From contig JADBKP010000002.1 of assembly GCA_014896315.1 (NCBI GenBank), positions 103,509 through 167,508 on the forward strand: DNA of 64,000 nucleotides, read 5' to 3'. The translations under genes were made by a program, and so were the position numbers. Shown one piece after another: positions 50,820 through 59,825 of the stretch. Numbering within the stretch: position 1 is the first letter of the stretch; the number at the start of each line of letters is the position of its first letter. Source of the DNA: Limnochordales bacterium. GTDB lineage: Bacteria; Bacillota; Limnochordia; Limnochordales; DUMU01. Under the pieces are notes generated by a model. That model was not told where the DNA came from, did no database searches, and worked only from the letters and a program-made list of their open reading frames with translations.

Positions 50820-52187
50820 TTAGCACCCTACAACGTCGAGCGGTTCACCCACCCAGTCATAGGGTCGGGCGCCGGTCAGACGGACGCGGGCAAACCGGCC
50901 CGGCAGCAGCTTCTCTGCCATGTCGCCCCGCGCCAGCGGCCTGCGTACCAGTACGTTGCCATCAACCTCCGGCGCCTGCCCCTCCGTCCGGCCCACCAGC
51001 ACCCGCGATGAACGTTCACCCTCAAGCAATACCAGCACTTCCTGCCCGACCCGGGCGAGCCGCCGACGGTAGCTGATCTCTTGTTGCACCCGCATCGCCT
51101 CGGCACGCCGCTCCCGCTTCACCCGTTCGGGAATCTGATCCGGATAGCGAGCGGAAAGGGTCCCCTCCTCCCGCGAGTACGTGAAGATACCGGTATGGTC
51201 GAACTCCATCTCTTGCAGGAAGGAAATGAGGTTGGCAAATTCCTCGTCCGTCTCCCCCGGAAAGCCGACAATGAACGCACTGCGAAGGGTGACACCTGGT
51301 ACGCGCTCCCGGATCCGGGCCACCAACCGCTCAAGGTCGGCCCGTCCGCCCGGTCGCCGCATGCGGGCCAGCACCCGGTCATCCGCATGTTGCAGGGGTA
51401 GGTCGACGTACTTGCAGACATGTGGCAGTTCCGCAATCGCCTCCAGCAGCTGATCGGAGATGGAGGCGGGATATGTGTAAAGGATGCGGATCCAGCGCAC
51501 GCCGTCGATGGCATCGAGCTGGCGCAGGAGGTCTGCAAGCCGCGGTTCCCCGTAAATGTCCGTGCCGTAAGCGCTGGTATCCTGGGCCACCAGAATCAGT
51601 TCTCGCGCTCCGTCTTCCACCAGCCTGCGCGCCTCGGCGACCACCGACTCGATCGGGCGGCTGCGGAGGCGCCCCCGCAGCCTTGGAATGATGCAGAACG
51701 TGCACGGATGGTTGCAGCCCTCCGCCAGTTTGATGTAGGCGGTCGGACGCGGGGTGGAGACAACTCTCGGGAGCTCTTCGGTATAGAGGAAGCTTGGTGA
51801 ACGGCTGGTCAAGACAGGGCGTTCCCCGCTCAAGGTTCGTTCCACTACCTCGACTACCTTGTCCACCTCGTTCGTACCAAAGAACCCATCCACTTCCGGA
51901 AGCTCTGCTGCCAGCTCAGCCGGGTAACGCTGGGCAAGACATCCGGCGACCAGGAGCGCCCGAGCCCTACCTTCTTCTTTGTAGCGGGCCATCTCCAGAA
52001 TGGTATCGATCGACTCTTTCTTGGCCGGGCCGATGAAGGCGCAGGTGTTGATGATGATCACCTCCGCCTGGCCCGGATCTGCTGTTATCTCATAGCCGGC
52101 AGCCCGGAGTAGCCCCAGCATTACTTCGCTGTCTACCGTGTTCTTCGCACAGCCCAGGGAGACTATCCCAACTTTGGCCTTACCCAT
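50820..52187 (-). CDS. rimO: Ribosomal protein S12 methylthiotransferase
   Basis: 455 aa from ATG 52187 (the track start is three codons upstream). Adds a methylthio group to Asp89 of ribosomal protein S12. UPF0004 domain with cysteines in SLGCAKNTVDSE, INTCAFI and AGCLAQRY; radical SAM motif CNHPCTFC (about 155); C-terminal TRAM domain. Separated from RimO-like MiaB by the EGCNHPCTFCIIP and LVAQDTSAYGTDIY signatures. Divergent from the nuo operon. Confidence 0.96.
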   Translation of the reverse strand: MGKAKVGIVSLGCAKNTVDSEVMLGLLRAAGYEITADPGQAEVIIINTCAFIGPAKKESIDTILEMARYKEEGRARALLVAGCLAQRYPAELAAELPEVDGFFGTNEVDKVVEVVERTLSGERPVLTSRSPSFLYTEELPRVVSTPRPTAYIKLAEGCNHPCTFCIIPRLRGRLRSRPIESVVAEARRLVEDGARELILVAQDTSAYGTDIYGEPRLADLLRQLDAIDGVRWIRILYTYPASISDQLLEAIAELPHVCKYVDLPLQHADDRVLARMRRPGGRADLERLVARIRERVPGVTLRSAFIVGFPGETDEEFANLISFLQEMEFDHTGIFTYSREEGTLSARYPDQIPERVKRERRAEAMRVQQEISYRRRLARVGQEVLVLLEGERSSRVLVGRTEGQAPEVDGNVLVRRPLARGDMAEKLLPGRFARVRLTGARPYDWVGEPLDVVGC

Positions 52188-52220
52188 GACAATCACGTCC
52201 CAACCAACTATAATACGATC

Positions 52221-52255
52221 AGCGCCCTAGCCTAATATCATTACCCTAGGGCGCT
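52221..52255. repeat. Inverted repeat between divergent rimO and nuo
   Basis: Perfect 10-bp arms AGCGCCCTAG / CTAGGGCGCT separated by 15 bases, in the 216-base divergent gap. Neither side ends a gene here, so it is not an ordinary terminator. It could be an operator for the nuo or rimO promoter. Confidence 0.5.
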
Positions 52256-52334
52256 GTGCTCCCGCCGGGTCAGCCACCGCGATGATACCCGCACGGAGCA
52301 CGAGGGACAAGGGTGCCGGCAAGCAGAGCTTGGT

Positions 52335-52363
52335 TTGACACCCCCCCGGGCCGGAAGTATAAT
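52335..52363 (+). promoter_or_regulatory. Consensus sigma-A promoter of the nuo operon
   Basis: TTGACA, a 17-base spacer (starting CCCCCCCGGG), then TATAAT: both hexamers match the consensus perfectly. Transcription would start near 52370, about 34 bases before the nuoA ATG. This predicts strong, housekeeping expression of the complex. Confidence 0.85.
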
Positions 52364-52403
52364 AACTTTAGATAGAAGTAACTTCATCAAGGGAGCACCA
52401 CCG

Positions 52404-52760
52404 ATGCTCAACGCTTATACTGACATAGCCGTCTTTATGACAGTCGCCATCCTTTTCATTATGATCAGCCTGCTGTTGAGCCGCCTGTTGCGACCGCACC
52501 ACCCTGAAAGCGGAAAACTCGCCACGTATGAATGCGGTAAGACACCCTTTGGAGATGCCCGGGTGCGATTCAAGATTCGCTATTACATTTTTGCGCTGGT
52601 ATTCCTGGTTTTTGACGTTGAGCTCCTCTTTTTATATCCCTGGGCTGTAACCCTCGATGATCTGGGGATTGTCGCTCTGGCGGAAGCAGCTGTCTTCCTT
52701 GCCTTGTTGTTTGGTGGTCTCCTCTACGCCTGGAGAAAGAAGGTGCTCGAATGGCAGTGA
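52404..52760 (+). CDS. nuoA: NADH-quinone oxidoreductase subunit A
   Basis: 118 aa, ATG behind AAGGGAG. Three hydrophobic segments; family motifs [40 protein letters not shown] membrane subunit at the Q-site end of complex I. First gene of the operon; overlaps nuoB by 10 bases. Confidence 0.98.
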   Translation: MLNAYTDIAVFMTVAILFIMISLLLSRLLRPHHPESGKLATYECGKTPFGDARVRFKIRYYIFALVFLVFDVELLFLYPWAVTLDDLGIVALAEAAVFLALLFGGLLYAWRKKVLEWQ

Positions 52761-53254
52761 TCAGGCTGGACAGCGATGTTGATGGTGCTCCGATACTTCC
52801 TGGCGTAGTAACTACCAGCCTGCAGCGGGTCATAAACTGGAGCCGCAAGTCATCATTGTGGTACATGCTCTTCGGTATTGCTTGCTGTGCCATCGAGATG
52901 ATGGCTACCGGCGCGTCTCGACATGACTTTGACCGTTTCGGTATGATCTTCCGTGCCTCACCTCGCCAATCCGATCTTATGATCGTGGCAGGCACGGTCA
53001 ACGAGAAGATGGCCGATGTCATCCGTACGCTTTACGCGCAAATGGCCGAGCCCCGTTACGTTCTGGCTATGGGTGCATGTGCTACGAACGGCGGTCCATA
53101 CCATGATCTCTACAACGTGGTGGACGGGGTCGACCGGGTTGTACCGGTTGACATATACGTCCCCGGCTGCCCGCCCCGGCCCGAGGCGCTGTTGCACGCG
53201 GTTCTCCGGCTTCAGGAGAAGATCTCGCAGGAGGGGATCAGGCGCACAGCCTGA
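52751..53254 (+). CDS. nuoB: NADH-quinone oxidoreductase subunit B
   Basis: 167 aa. The soluble subunit that carries the N2 iron-sulfur cluster next to quinone. Cluster ligands are seen as [10 protein letters not shown] (two adjacent cysteines), GACATN and VPGCPPRPE. All four cysteines present. Overlaps nuoA. Confidence 0.98.
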   Translation: MAVIRLDSDVDGAPILPGVVTTSLQRVINWSRKSSLWYMLFGIACCAIEMMATGASRHDFDRFGMIFRASPRQSDLMIVAGTVNEKMADVIRTLYAQMAEPRYVLAMGACATNGGPYHDLYNVVDGVDRVVPVDIYVPGCPPRPEALLHAVLRLQEKISQEGIRRTA

Positions 53255-53336
53255 AGTACGGCGCCCGCCCGGCGGGATCTGATTCTGTCTTGCCAAACAA
53301 CCGTATAAGCGGGCATCCGCTAGGAGGTTTTGGAGC

Positions 53337-53891
53337 ATGAGTTTACGAAAGATCAGCAGCGGGTCGGGGAGCAGTCAGCCAGTGCCCGCCCTGATGCCCG
53401 CCCGGGTGGTAGGGGGGGCAGCGCTCGCGGAAAGTGCCGAGCGCCTGCGCCAGGAGCTGCCGCAACTTGAGCCCAGGATCAGACCGGACGGGTGGCTGGA
53501 AATAGCGGTCCCGCGCGACTCGTTGCTTGAAGTGAGCAGCATCCTGCGCGACCGGCTCGGGTATGATTACCTGCTGCTACTCAGCGCTGTTGATTGGAAA
53601 GAGAAGGGGTTTCAGGTTGTGCTCCATCTGCAGAACCTTGCACGGGGCGAAAGGCTCATCGCTACTGTTGACGTACCCCGGGAGGATCCGCGCTGCCCGT
53701 CCGTCGTCTCCCTCTGGCCTACTGCCAACTGGCACGAGCGGGAGGCCTGGGACCTCATGGGCATCCGCTTCGACGGGCATCCGGACCTGCGCCGCATTCT
53801 GTTGAAAGAGGGCTGGCAGGGTCATCCGCTCCGCAAGGATTACGAAGACCACCGCCCGCCTCGCGACCGCCTCCCGCGGCCGGTCCGTTGA
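53337..53891 (+). CDS. nuoC: NADH-quinone oxidoreductase subunit C
   Basis: 184 aa, ATG behind AGGAGG with a ten-base gap. The 30-kDa subunit; conserved [43 protein letters not shown] and GHPLRKDY. The N-terminal 30 residues are non-conserved. Separate from nuoD (not fused). Confidence 0.96.
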   Translation: MSLRKISSGSGSSQPVPALMPARVVGGAALAESAERLRQELPQLEPRIRPDGWLEIAVPRDSLLEVSSILRDRLGYDYLLLLSAVDWKEKGFQVVLHLQNLARGERLIATVDVPREDPRCPSVVSLWPTANWHEREAWDLMGIRFDGHPDLRRILLKEGWQGHPLRKDYEDHRPPRDRLPRPVR

Positions 53892-53914
53892 GCGTTGCGA
53901 AGGAGGTGTTGATT

Positions 53915-55102
53915 GTGCCTGATGCTGCTGCAACGGTTTCCGGCGCGACGCGGGAGCAGGACGGGGAGGAAGTCCGGCCGACTGCCCCGGACTCGGAAGT
54001 CGGAGACCTGCACACCGAAGAGATGATGATAAACATGGGCCCGCAGCACCCCAGCACGCACGGGGTTTTGCGGGCGGTGGTAACCATCGACGGCGAGCGT
54101 GTCGTCGACGTGGACAGCGATGTGGGCTACCTACACCGCTGTTTCGAGAAGATCTGTGAAAAGCTGACGTATCATCAGATCATTCCTTACACTGACAGAA
54201 CCGACTACCTGGCCGGCATGACCAATGAGCTGGCCCTTGTGCTTACGGTGGAGAAAGCGCTCGGTCTGGAAGTGCCGCGGCGCGCTCAGTTCATCCGGAC
54301 CATAATGAGTGAACTGCAGCGTATTCACAGCCATCTCCTCTGGTTTGGTACGTTCGGGCTGGACCTGGGCGCGACCACTCCTTTCCTGTACGCGTTTCGC
54401 GACCGGGAAACCATCAGCGACCTTTTCGAAGAGATCACCGGCGCCCGCATGATGTACAACTACATGCGTGTCGGAGGAGTTCGTAACGACGTATCCGCTG
54501 CCTGGGTCAAGAAAGTACGAACCTTTCTTCGGCAATTCCCGGCTGCCTTGCGTGAGTACGACGACCTTCTCACCGGTAACCCAATCCTGAAGGCGCGCAC
54601 CCGTGGGGTGGGCAAGATCAATGCCAGGACCGCGATCGCCTACGGCGCTTCTGGTCCGGTCCTGCGTGCTTCGGGAGTACCATACGACCTGCGCAAGCAC
54701 GATCCCTACCTGGTATACGACGAGCTGGAGTTCGACGTCGCCTGGGCGAGCGAAGGTGATGTACTCGCCCGCTATCAGGTTCGCCTGGAGGAGATGAGGC
54801 AGAGTCTCCGCATCCTGGAACAGGCTCTGGAAGGATTGCCGGAGGGCGAATACCTGGGCAAGGCCCCCCGCATCATCAAGCTTCCGCCCGGCCACTATTA
54901 TGGCCACGTGGAGGGTCCCCGGGGTGAGGTGGGCTGCTACATCGTAAGCGACGGCGACCGCAAACCGTACCGTCTCCACTGGAGGGCGCCTTCCTTCGTT
55001 CACCTGCAATTGCTGCCTCTTATGGCCAGGGGACACCTGATGGGTGACATGGTGGCCATAATTGGGAGCATCGACATCGTTATGGGGGAGGTGGACCGAT
55101 AG
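53915..55102 (+). CDS. nuoD: NADH-quinone oxidoreductase subunit D
   Basis: 395 aa from the GTG at 53915, which has AAGGAGGTG six bases upstream; the track start (TTG 53888) overlaps nuoC. The 49-kDa subunit that forms the quinone site with NuoB. MGPQHPSTHGVLR with the conserved histidines, YLHRCFEKICE, GGVRNDVSA, GASGPVLRASG and the end motif IIGSIDIVMGEVDR are intact. Confidence 0.97.
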   Translation: MPDAAATVSGATREQDGEEVRPTAPDSEVGDLHTEEMMINMGPQHPSTHGVLRAVVTIDGERVVDVDSDVGYLHRCFEKICEKLTYHQIIPYTDRTDYLAGMTNELALVLTVEKALGLEVPRRAQFIRTIMSELQRIHSHLLWFGTFGLDLGATTPFLYAFRDRETISDLFEEITGARMMYNYMRVGGVRNDVSAAWVKKVRTFLRQFPAALREYDDLLTGNPILKARTRGVGKINARTAIAYGASGPVLRASGVPYDLRKHDPYLVYDELEFDVAWASEGDVLARYQVRLEEMRQSLRILEQALEGLPEGEYLGKAPRIIKLPPGHYYGHVEGPRGEVGCYIVSDGDRKPYRLHWRAPSFVHLQLLPLMARGHLMGDMVAIIGSIDIVMGEVDR

Positions 55103-56139
55103 TGTACCTTGCAGCAACCTCATCCCTCCCCTTGCGGCTCTACCAGTGGACGGAGCAGCTCTTCACCGATCTGGGGCTGCCGCTCTGGTTGCTGGCTGTT
55201 CTCGTCGCAACAGTAAAGGCGGCGCTGATAATTGGTTTCATCCTCATCAACGTGATCTTCCTTATCTGGCTTGAGCGGAAGCTGGGCGGGCACATCCAGA
55301 ATCGCCTCGGCCCCGTCTACACAGGACCATTCGGCCTGTTGCAGACGGTGGCCGATGCCCTCAAGGTGCTGGTCAAGGAGGACATCATCCCTGCTGCCGC
55401 CGACCGGTGGGTCTTCATGGCCGCCCCCCTCGTCGCTTTCGTCCCGTCCGTCATGATCTGGCTTGTTGTCCCCTTCGCCCCCGGAGTGCAGGCCCGGGAC
55501 CTTAATATTGGCACCCTGTATGTGGCCGCCATGACCGGCTGCACCGTACCGGCTCTCCTGATGGCCGGCTGGTCGTCGGGCAATAAATGGTCACTTCTTG
55601 GAGCATTCCGGGCCGGGGCTCAGCTGGTCAGCTATGAAGTTCCGCTCATTCTGGCAACGCTGGCCGTGGTGATGCTGGCCGGCTCTCTCAGCCTGAACGA
55701 CATCATCAGAGCGCAGCAGGAGAGTACCTGGTTTATCTTCCTGCAACCGCTTGGTTTCGTGGTTTATCTGATCTCTGCCATCGCCGAACTTAACCGGACT
55801 CCCTTCGACCTGCCTGAGGCCGAATCGGAACTGGTAGCCGGATTCAATACGGAATACTCCGGATTCCGATTCGCCATCTTTTTCCTGACAGAGTACGCCA
55901 ACTTGCTTGGTTCGTCGGCGATTGCCGCAACGCTCTTTCTGGGAGGCTGGAGTGGCCCATTCCTGCCTCCGTTCGTCTGGTTCCTATTGAAGACGTACCT
56001 GTTTGTTTTCCTGGCGATGTGGATAAGGTTCACGCTGCCCCGCCTGCGGGTCGACCAGTTGATGAACCTGAGCTGGAAGTTCTTGCTCCCGGTGGCACTG
56101 ATAAATGTGCTCGGTACCGGGGTGTTCGTGGCGCTTTGA
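55102..56139 (+). CDS. nuoH: NADH-quinone oxidoreductase subunit H
   Basis: 345 aa, GTG start overlapping the nuoD stop by one base. Eight hydrophobic segments. The quinone-channel subunit, with WLERKLGGHIQNRLGP, AELNRTPFDLPEAESELVAGFNTEYSGFRFAIFFLTEYAN and the C-terminal LPRLRVDQLMNLSWKFLLP. Complete and typical. Confidence 0.98.
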   Translation: MYLAATSSLPLRLYQWTEQLFTDLGLPLWLLAVLVATVKAALIIGFILINVIFLIWLERKLGGHIQNRLGPVYTGPFGLLQTVADALKVLVKEDIIPAAADRWVFMAAPLVAFVPSVMIWLVVPFAPGVQARDLNIGTLYVAAMTGCTVPALLMAGWSSGNKWSLLGAFRAGAQLVSYEVPLILATLAVVMLAGSLSLNDIIRAQQESTWFIFLQPLGFVVYLISAIAELNRTPFDLPEAESELVAGFNTEYSGFRFAIFFLTEYANLLGSSAIAATLFLGGWSGPFLPPFVWFLLKTYLFVFLAMWIRFTLPRLRVDQLMNLSWKFLLPVALINVLGTGVFVAL

Positions 56140-56168
56140 GCATCCGTAAAAGGCAGGAGGTGTAACTG

Positions 56169-56750
56169 ATGGGTCTGTGGCAGCAAGTAGCCGATGGGGT
56201 AACCGGGGTGGTAAAAGGGCACCTGGTCACCTTCCGCAACCTCTTTCGCCGCCCGGTAACCTACCGTTACCCGGAAGTCCGGCCCAACCTGCCCGTAGGC
56301 ACCCGGGGCATGCCGGTTCTGCTCAGCGACGATGAAGGAAACCTGCTCTGCACCGCTTGCGAGGTGTGTGCCCGTGAATGCCCGGTGCAGGTGATTCATA
56401 TCACAGCCCACCGGGACGAAAACAAGAAGAAGGTACTGGATGAGTTCGACATCGATATGAGCCGGTGCATGTTCTGCGGCATCTGCGCCGAAGTCTGCGC
56501 CTTCGGGGCAATCGCCATGTCAGATATCTACGAGCTCGCCGACTTTGAGCAGGAGAATCTGATCTATAACAAGGAACGCCTGGCCGAGCTGGGCCGGCGC
56601 CGTAAGGGCCCGATCATCAATTACGGAATCAAGACCGAGGGTAATCCCTATCAGAGCCCGGCGGAAGAGGCGGAAGGATCAGCAGGGACGGCGGATAAGC
56701 CTGCTCAATCCGCCCCGGCTACACCAACCGCAGGAGGAACAAGCAGATGA
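56169..56750 (+). CDS. nuoI: NADH-quinone oxidoreductase subunit I
   Basis: 193 aa, ATG behind AGGAGG. A ferredoxin-type subunit with two 4Fe-4S sites, CTACEVCARECP (about 62-73) and CMFCGICAEVCA (about 101-112); the final proline of the second motif is alanine. The C-terminal 40 residues (Ala/Glu/Pro-rich) are an extra tail. As nuoE/F/G are missing, this is the likely entry point for electrons from a ferredoxin-type donor. Confidence 0.97.
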   Translation: MGLWQQVADGVTGVVKGHLVTFRNLFRRPVTYRYPEVRPNLPVGTRGMPVLLSDDEGNLLCTACEVCARECPVQVIHITAHRDENKKKVLDEFDIDMSRCMFCGICAEVCAFGAIAMSDIYELADFEQENLIYNKERLAELGRRRKGPIINYGIKTEGNPYQSPAEEAEGSAGTADKPAQSAPATPTAGGTSR

Positions 56751-57427
56751 GTACAACTCTGCTGGTTTTCTTCGCGCTGGCAGCTATCAGCCTCCTTGCC
56801 GCCTGGCGAGTGGTGACCGATCCGCAGATCATGCATGCCGGTCTTTGGATGGGTCTCTGCTTTGTGGGGGTAGCCGGCATCTTCCTGCTTCTCACCGCCG
56901 AGTTCCTGGCCGGCGTCCAGATCCTTGTGTATGTTGGCGCGATCACTACCATCATTCTCTTCGGCATCATGCTCTCCGATGTCGAGGAGGTCCAGCCGCA
57001 GGAGCCGCCCTTTTACCGCTTTCGCCGGCGCTTCGGTCGCTGGTGGCAGCCTGCCCTGCCCCTTCTTGTAGCGGCAGCTTTCCTGGTGGCCCTCTTCACT
57101 ATCTACGGCCAGGCCGGTTGGAGTGACTTGCAGCCCGTTGGACCGGCAGCCTCGACGCCTGCAGGTCTGGACATCCCGGCTATCGGCCACGCTCTGTTTG
57201 GTCCTTATGCTCTTCCGGCCGAGGCGGCGTCGGTTCTACTGCTCTCAGCGCTCCTGGGAGCATTGGTTCTGGCCATGCGCGAAGAGACCTTGCGCGTCTT
57301 TCGGGGATCGCCGGGCAGTTCTCGAGTGTTGCAGCCCGGGTCGGGAATGGCGGGAAGGGAAGTTAACGCAGGTGAGACAGACCACCCCGGTCAGGACGAG
57401 AAGAAGGAGGTTGGAGCGGGCACATGA
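56747..57427 (+). CDS. nuoJ: NADH-quinone oxidoreductase subunit J
   Basis: 226 aa. Five hydrophobic segments; conserved LTAEFLAGVQILVYVGAITTIILFGIML in the third. The C-terminal 55 residues are a charged, non-conserved tail. Start overlaps nuoI, and its stop overlaps nuoK (ATGA-type). Confidence 0.96.
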   Translation: MSTTLLVFFALAAISLLAAWRVVTDPQIMHAGLWMGLCFVGVAGIFLLLTAEFLAGVQILVYVGAITTIILFGIMLSDVEEVQPQEPPFYRFRRRFGRWWQPALPLLVAAAFLVALFTIYGQAGWSDLQPVGPAASTPAGLDIPAIGHALFGPYALPAEAASVLLLSALLGALVLAMREETLRVFRGSPGSSRVLQPGSGMAGREVNAGETDHPGQDEKKEVGAGT

Positions 57428-57732
57428 TTCCCCTCGGCTACTTTCTTGGCTTCGGCGTTCTACTCTTCGCTCTCGGGCTCTACGGGGTGCTGACCCAGCG
57501 AAGTGCAATCCGCATGGTGATGGCGATCGAGCTGATGTTAAATGCGGCCAACATCAACTTCCTTGCCTTCACCCGCTATCTCTATCCGGATGATCCGCGG
57601 GGTGCGATCTGGGCGATCTTCGTCATGACGGTGGCAGCCGCCGAGGTGGCCGTGGGTCTGGCCGTCATACTGGTGCTCTCCCGTCGTCGCCAAACTATCG
57701 ACGTCGATGCGGCAGAGGAGATGAAACACTGA
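57424..57732 (+). CDS. nuoK: NADH-quinone oxidoreductase subunit K
   Basis: 102 aa, three hydrophobic segments. Conserved membrane glutamates in MAIELMLNAANINF and AAAEVAVGLAVIL, part of the proton path. 129 bases of non-coding sequence separate it from nuoL. Confidence 0.97.
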   Translation: MIPLGYFLGFGVLLFALGLYGVLTQRSAIRMVMAIELMLNAANINFLAFTRYLYPDDPRGAIWAIFVMTVAAAEVAVGLAVILVLSRRRQTIDVDAAEEMKH

Positions 57733-57861
57733 CGACCCTTTTGACGGAGTGACCATGCAGGTACTGGCCGGCCTTCGCCGGTTGCCAACATTTTGAACCA
57801 GATAGCAAAGCCCTGCATGAAGCTGGCTCAGATGTTGTCCGCAATGAAAGGATGATGTGGC

Positions 57862-59808
57862 GTGGCGGAGCTTGCCTGGGTGGCGGCCGCCCTACCGTTC
57901 TTTTCATTCTTAATTCAGGTATTCATCACCGGCCCGACCCGCCGCCGTGGAGATTGGGTGGGTATCATCGCAACGGCCGCAAGCTTCATCCTCAGCATTG
58001 GGGTTCTGCTCGAAACCACCGCGGGAGTGAGGACCGGCTCTTCCTTCCTGTGGGCAACCATGGGCGACCGGACCTTCCGCTTCGGCTACCACGTCGATGC
58101 TTTGACTGGAGTTATGCTCGTGGTAGTCGCCCTGGTCAGCCTGATGGTGCACCTGTTTTCCCTGGGATACATGGAGGGTGACGTTCGCTACGGCCGTTAC
58201 TACACGATTCTCTCGCTTTTCACTTTCTCCATGCTGGGGCTTTTGCTGGCCGACAACTTCCTGCAGCTCTTCGTCTTCTGGGAGCTGGTCGGTCTCTGTT
58301 CTTTCCTGCTGATCGGCCACTGGTATGAGGAGAAAGCTAACAGCAATGCGGCTATGAAAGCCTTCCTGACCACCCGTGTCGGGGATATCGGGATGGCGAT
58401 CGGCATCTTCTTGCTCTATAGCGCCACGGGCACATTGCAGTTTGAGGAAGTCTGGCACTCCGTCTCCGCCGGTCTGCTGACTCCCGCAACCATCACCGCC
58501 GTCAGCCTGCTTCTCTTTGCGGGGGCGGTCGGCAAGTCGGCGCAGTTTCCCCTGCACGTCTGGCTGCCGGACGCCATGGCCGGCCCGACTCCTGTCAGCG
58601 CCCTGATCCACGCGGCGACCATGGTGGCTGCAGGAGTATATCTTGTGGCGCGCTCCTTCCCGCTCTTCTCGGCCTCACCCACCGCCATGTACTGGGTGGC
58701 GGCGATCGGCGGCTTCACCGCGTTCTTTGCGGCTACCATCGCCCTTGTTCAGGAAGACATAAAGAAAGTGCTGGCCTACTCCACCATCAGTCAGCTGGGG
58801 TACATGTTCCTGGGATTGGGCTCAGGGTCGCTGGTAGCCGGGACCTTTCACTTGATGACGCAGGCTTTCTTCAAATCCCTACTCTTCCTGGCCTCCGGAA
58901 GTGTGATCCACGCTTTGCACACCCAAAACCTCCACGAGATGGGCGGCCTCTACCGCCGCATGCGCTGGACGGCCTGGACCTGGATCATTGGGTCCCTGGC
59001 CATGGCGGGTGTACCGCCGCTCTCCGGTTTCTGGAGCAAAGACGAGGTGCTGCTTGCCGCCTACCACAGTGGCCGGCCGCTTCTCTTCTGGCTCGGGTTG
59101 ATTACGGCGCTCCTCACCGCGTTCTACATCACCCGGGCAACCTGGCTGGCCTTCTTTGGCAGACCCCGGGATGAAGAGAAGTTCCGTCACGCCCATGAAG
59201 GTGATTGGCGCTTCAAGCTGCCTCTTGGGGTGCTGGCCATCATGGCGGCCTTCTCCGGGTTCGTTGGTTCAAGCTGGTTCGGCCATCCGTTCACCCACTG
59301 GATGGAGACGACGCTGCCTTCCGGTTTCCACCTTGTCGAACTTGAGCCTGCGGGCATAGTGCAGTTGCTGGCCTTGGCAGCAGCGGTGCTCGGGATTCTC
59401 CTCGGCTGGCTGGTCTATGGTGCGGGAGTGGTCTCCCGTTCGGCATTGATTCGGGCAGCCGGGCCCGTTTACACACTGCTCAAGCGGAAGTACTACCTGG
59501 ATGAACTGTACGGGTGGCTTTTCGTACGCACGACAGTGGCACTCTCCTGGGTTGTCAGCGTCTTCGATCGCTACATCGTCGACGGCATCGTAAACCTCAT
59601 CGCATGGTTTAGCACCCAGCTCAGCTTTGCCACTGGTGACTTCGATCGTTCCGTCATCGATGGCGCGGTCAACGGGGTTGGAGCTGCTTTCAGCGCCGGC
59701 AGTCAGGTGCTGCGTCGGGCCCAGACAGGTTACGTCGGCGCTTATCTGCTCGTGCTGCTGGGGGCTATGGCCGCCGGACTGCTCGTACTCGCATTCATCG
59801 TGGATTAG
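57862..59808 (+). CDS. nuoL: NADH-quinone oxidoreductase subunit L
   Basis: 648 aa, GTG start. An Mrp-type antiporter subunit with about 16 hydrophobic segments and the C-terminal lateral helix region. FWELVGLCSFLLIGHW, KSAQFPLHVWLPDAMAGPTPVSALIHAATMV, LVQEDIKKVLAYSTISQLGYM and GVPPLSGFWSKDE are intact. Couples proton pumping. Confidence 0.98.
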   Translation: MAELAWVAAALPFFSFLIQVFITGPTRRRGDWVGIIATAASFILSIGVLLETTAGVRTGSSFLWATMGDRTFRFGYHVDALTGVMLVVVALVSLMVHLFSLGYMEGDVRYGRYYTILSLFTFSMLGLLLADNFLQLFVFWELVGLCSFLLIGHWYEEKANSNAAMKAFLTTRVGDIGMAIGIFLLYSATGTLQFEEVWHSVSAGLLTPATITAVSLLLFAGAVGKSAQFPLHVWLPDAMAGPTPVSALIHAATMVAAGVYLVARSFPLFSASPTAMYWVAAIGGFTAFFAATIALVQEDIKKVLAYSTISQLGYMFLGLGSGSLVAGTFHLMTQAFFKSLLFLASGSVIHALHTQNLHEMGGLYRRMRWTAWTWIIGSLAMAGVPPLSGFWSKDEVLLAAYHSGRPLLFWLGLITALLTAFYITRATWLAFFGRPRDEEKFRHAHEGDWRFKLPLGVLAIMAAFSGFVGSSWFGHPFTHWMETTLPSGFHLVELEPAGIVQLLALAAAVLGILLGWLVYGAGVVSRSALIRAAGPVYTLLKRKYYLDELYGWLFVRTTVALSWVVSVFDRYIVDGIVNLIAWFSTQLSFATGDFDRSVIDGAVNGVGAAFSAGSQVLRRAQTGYVGAYLLVLLGAMAAGLLVLAFIVD

Positions 59809-59825
59809 AGAAGAGGAGGCATGGC

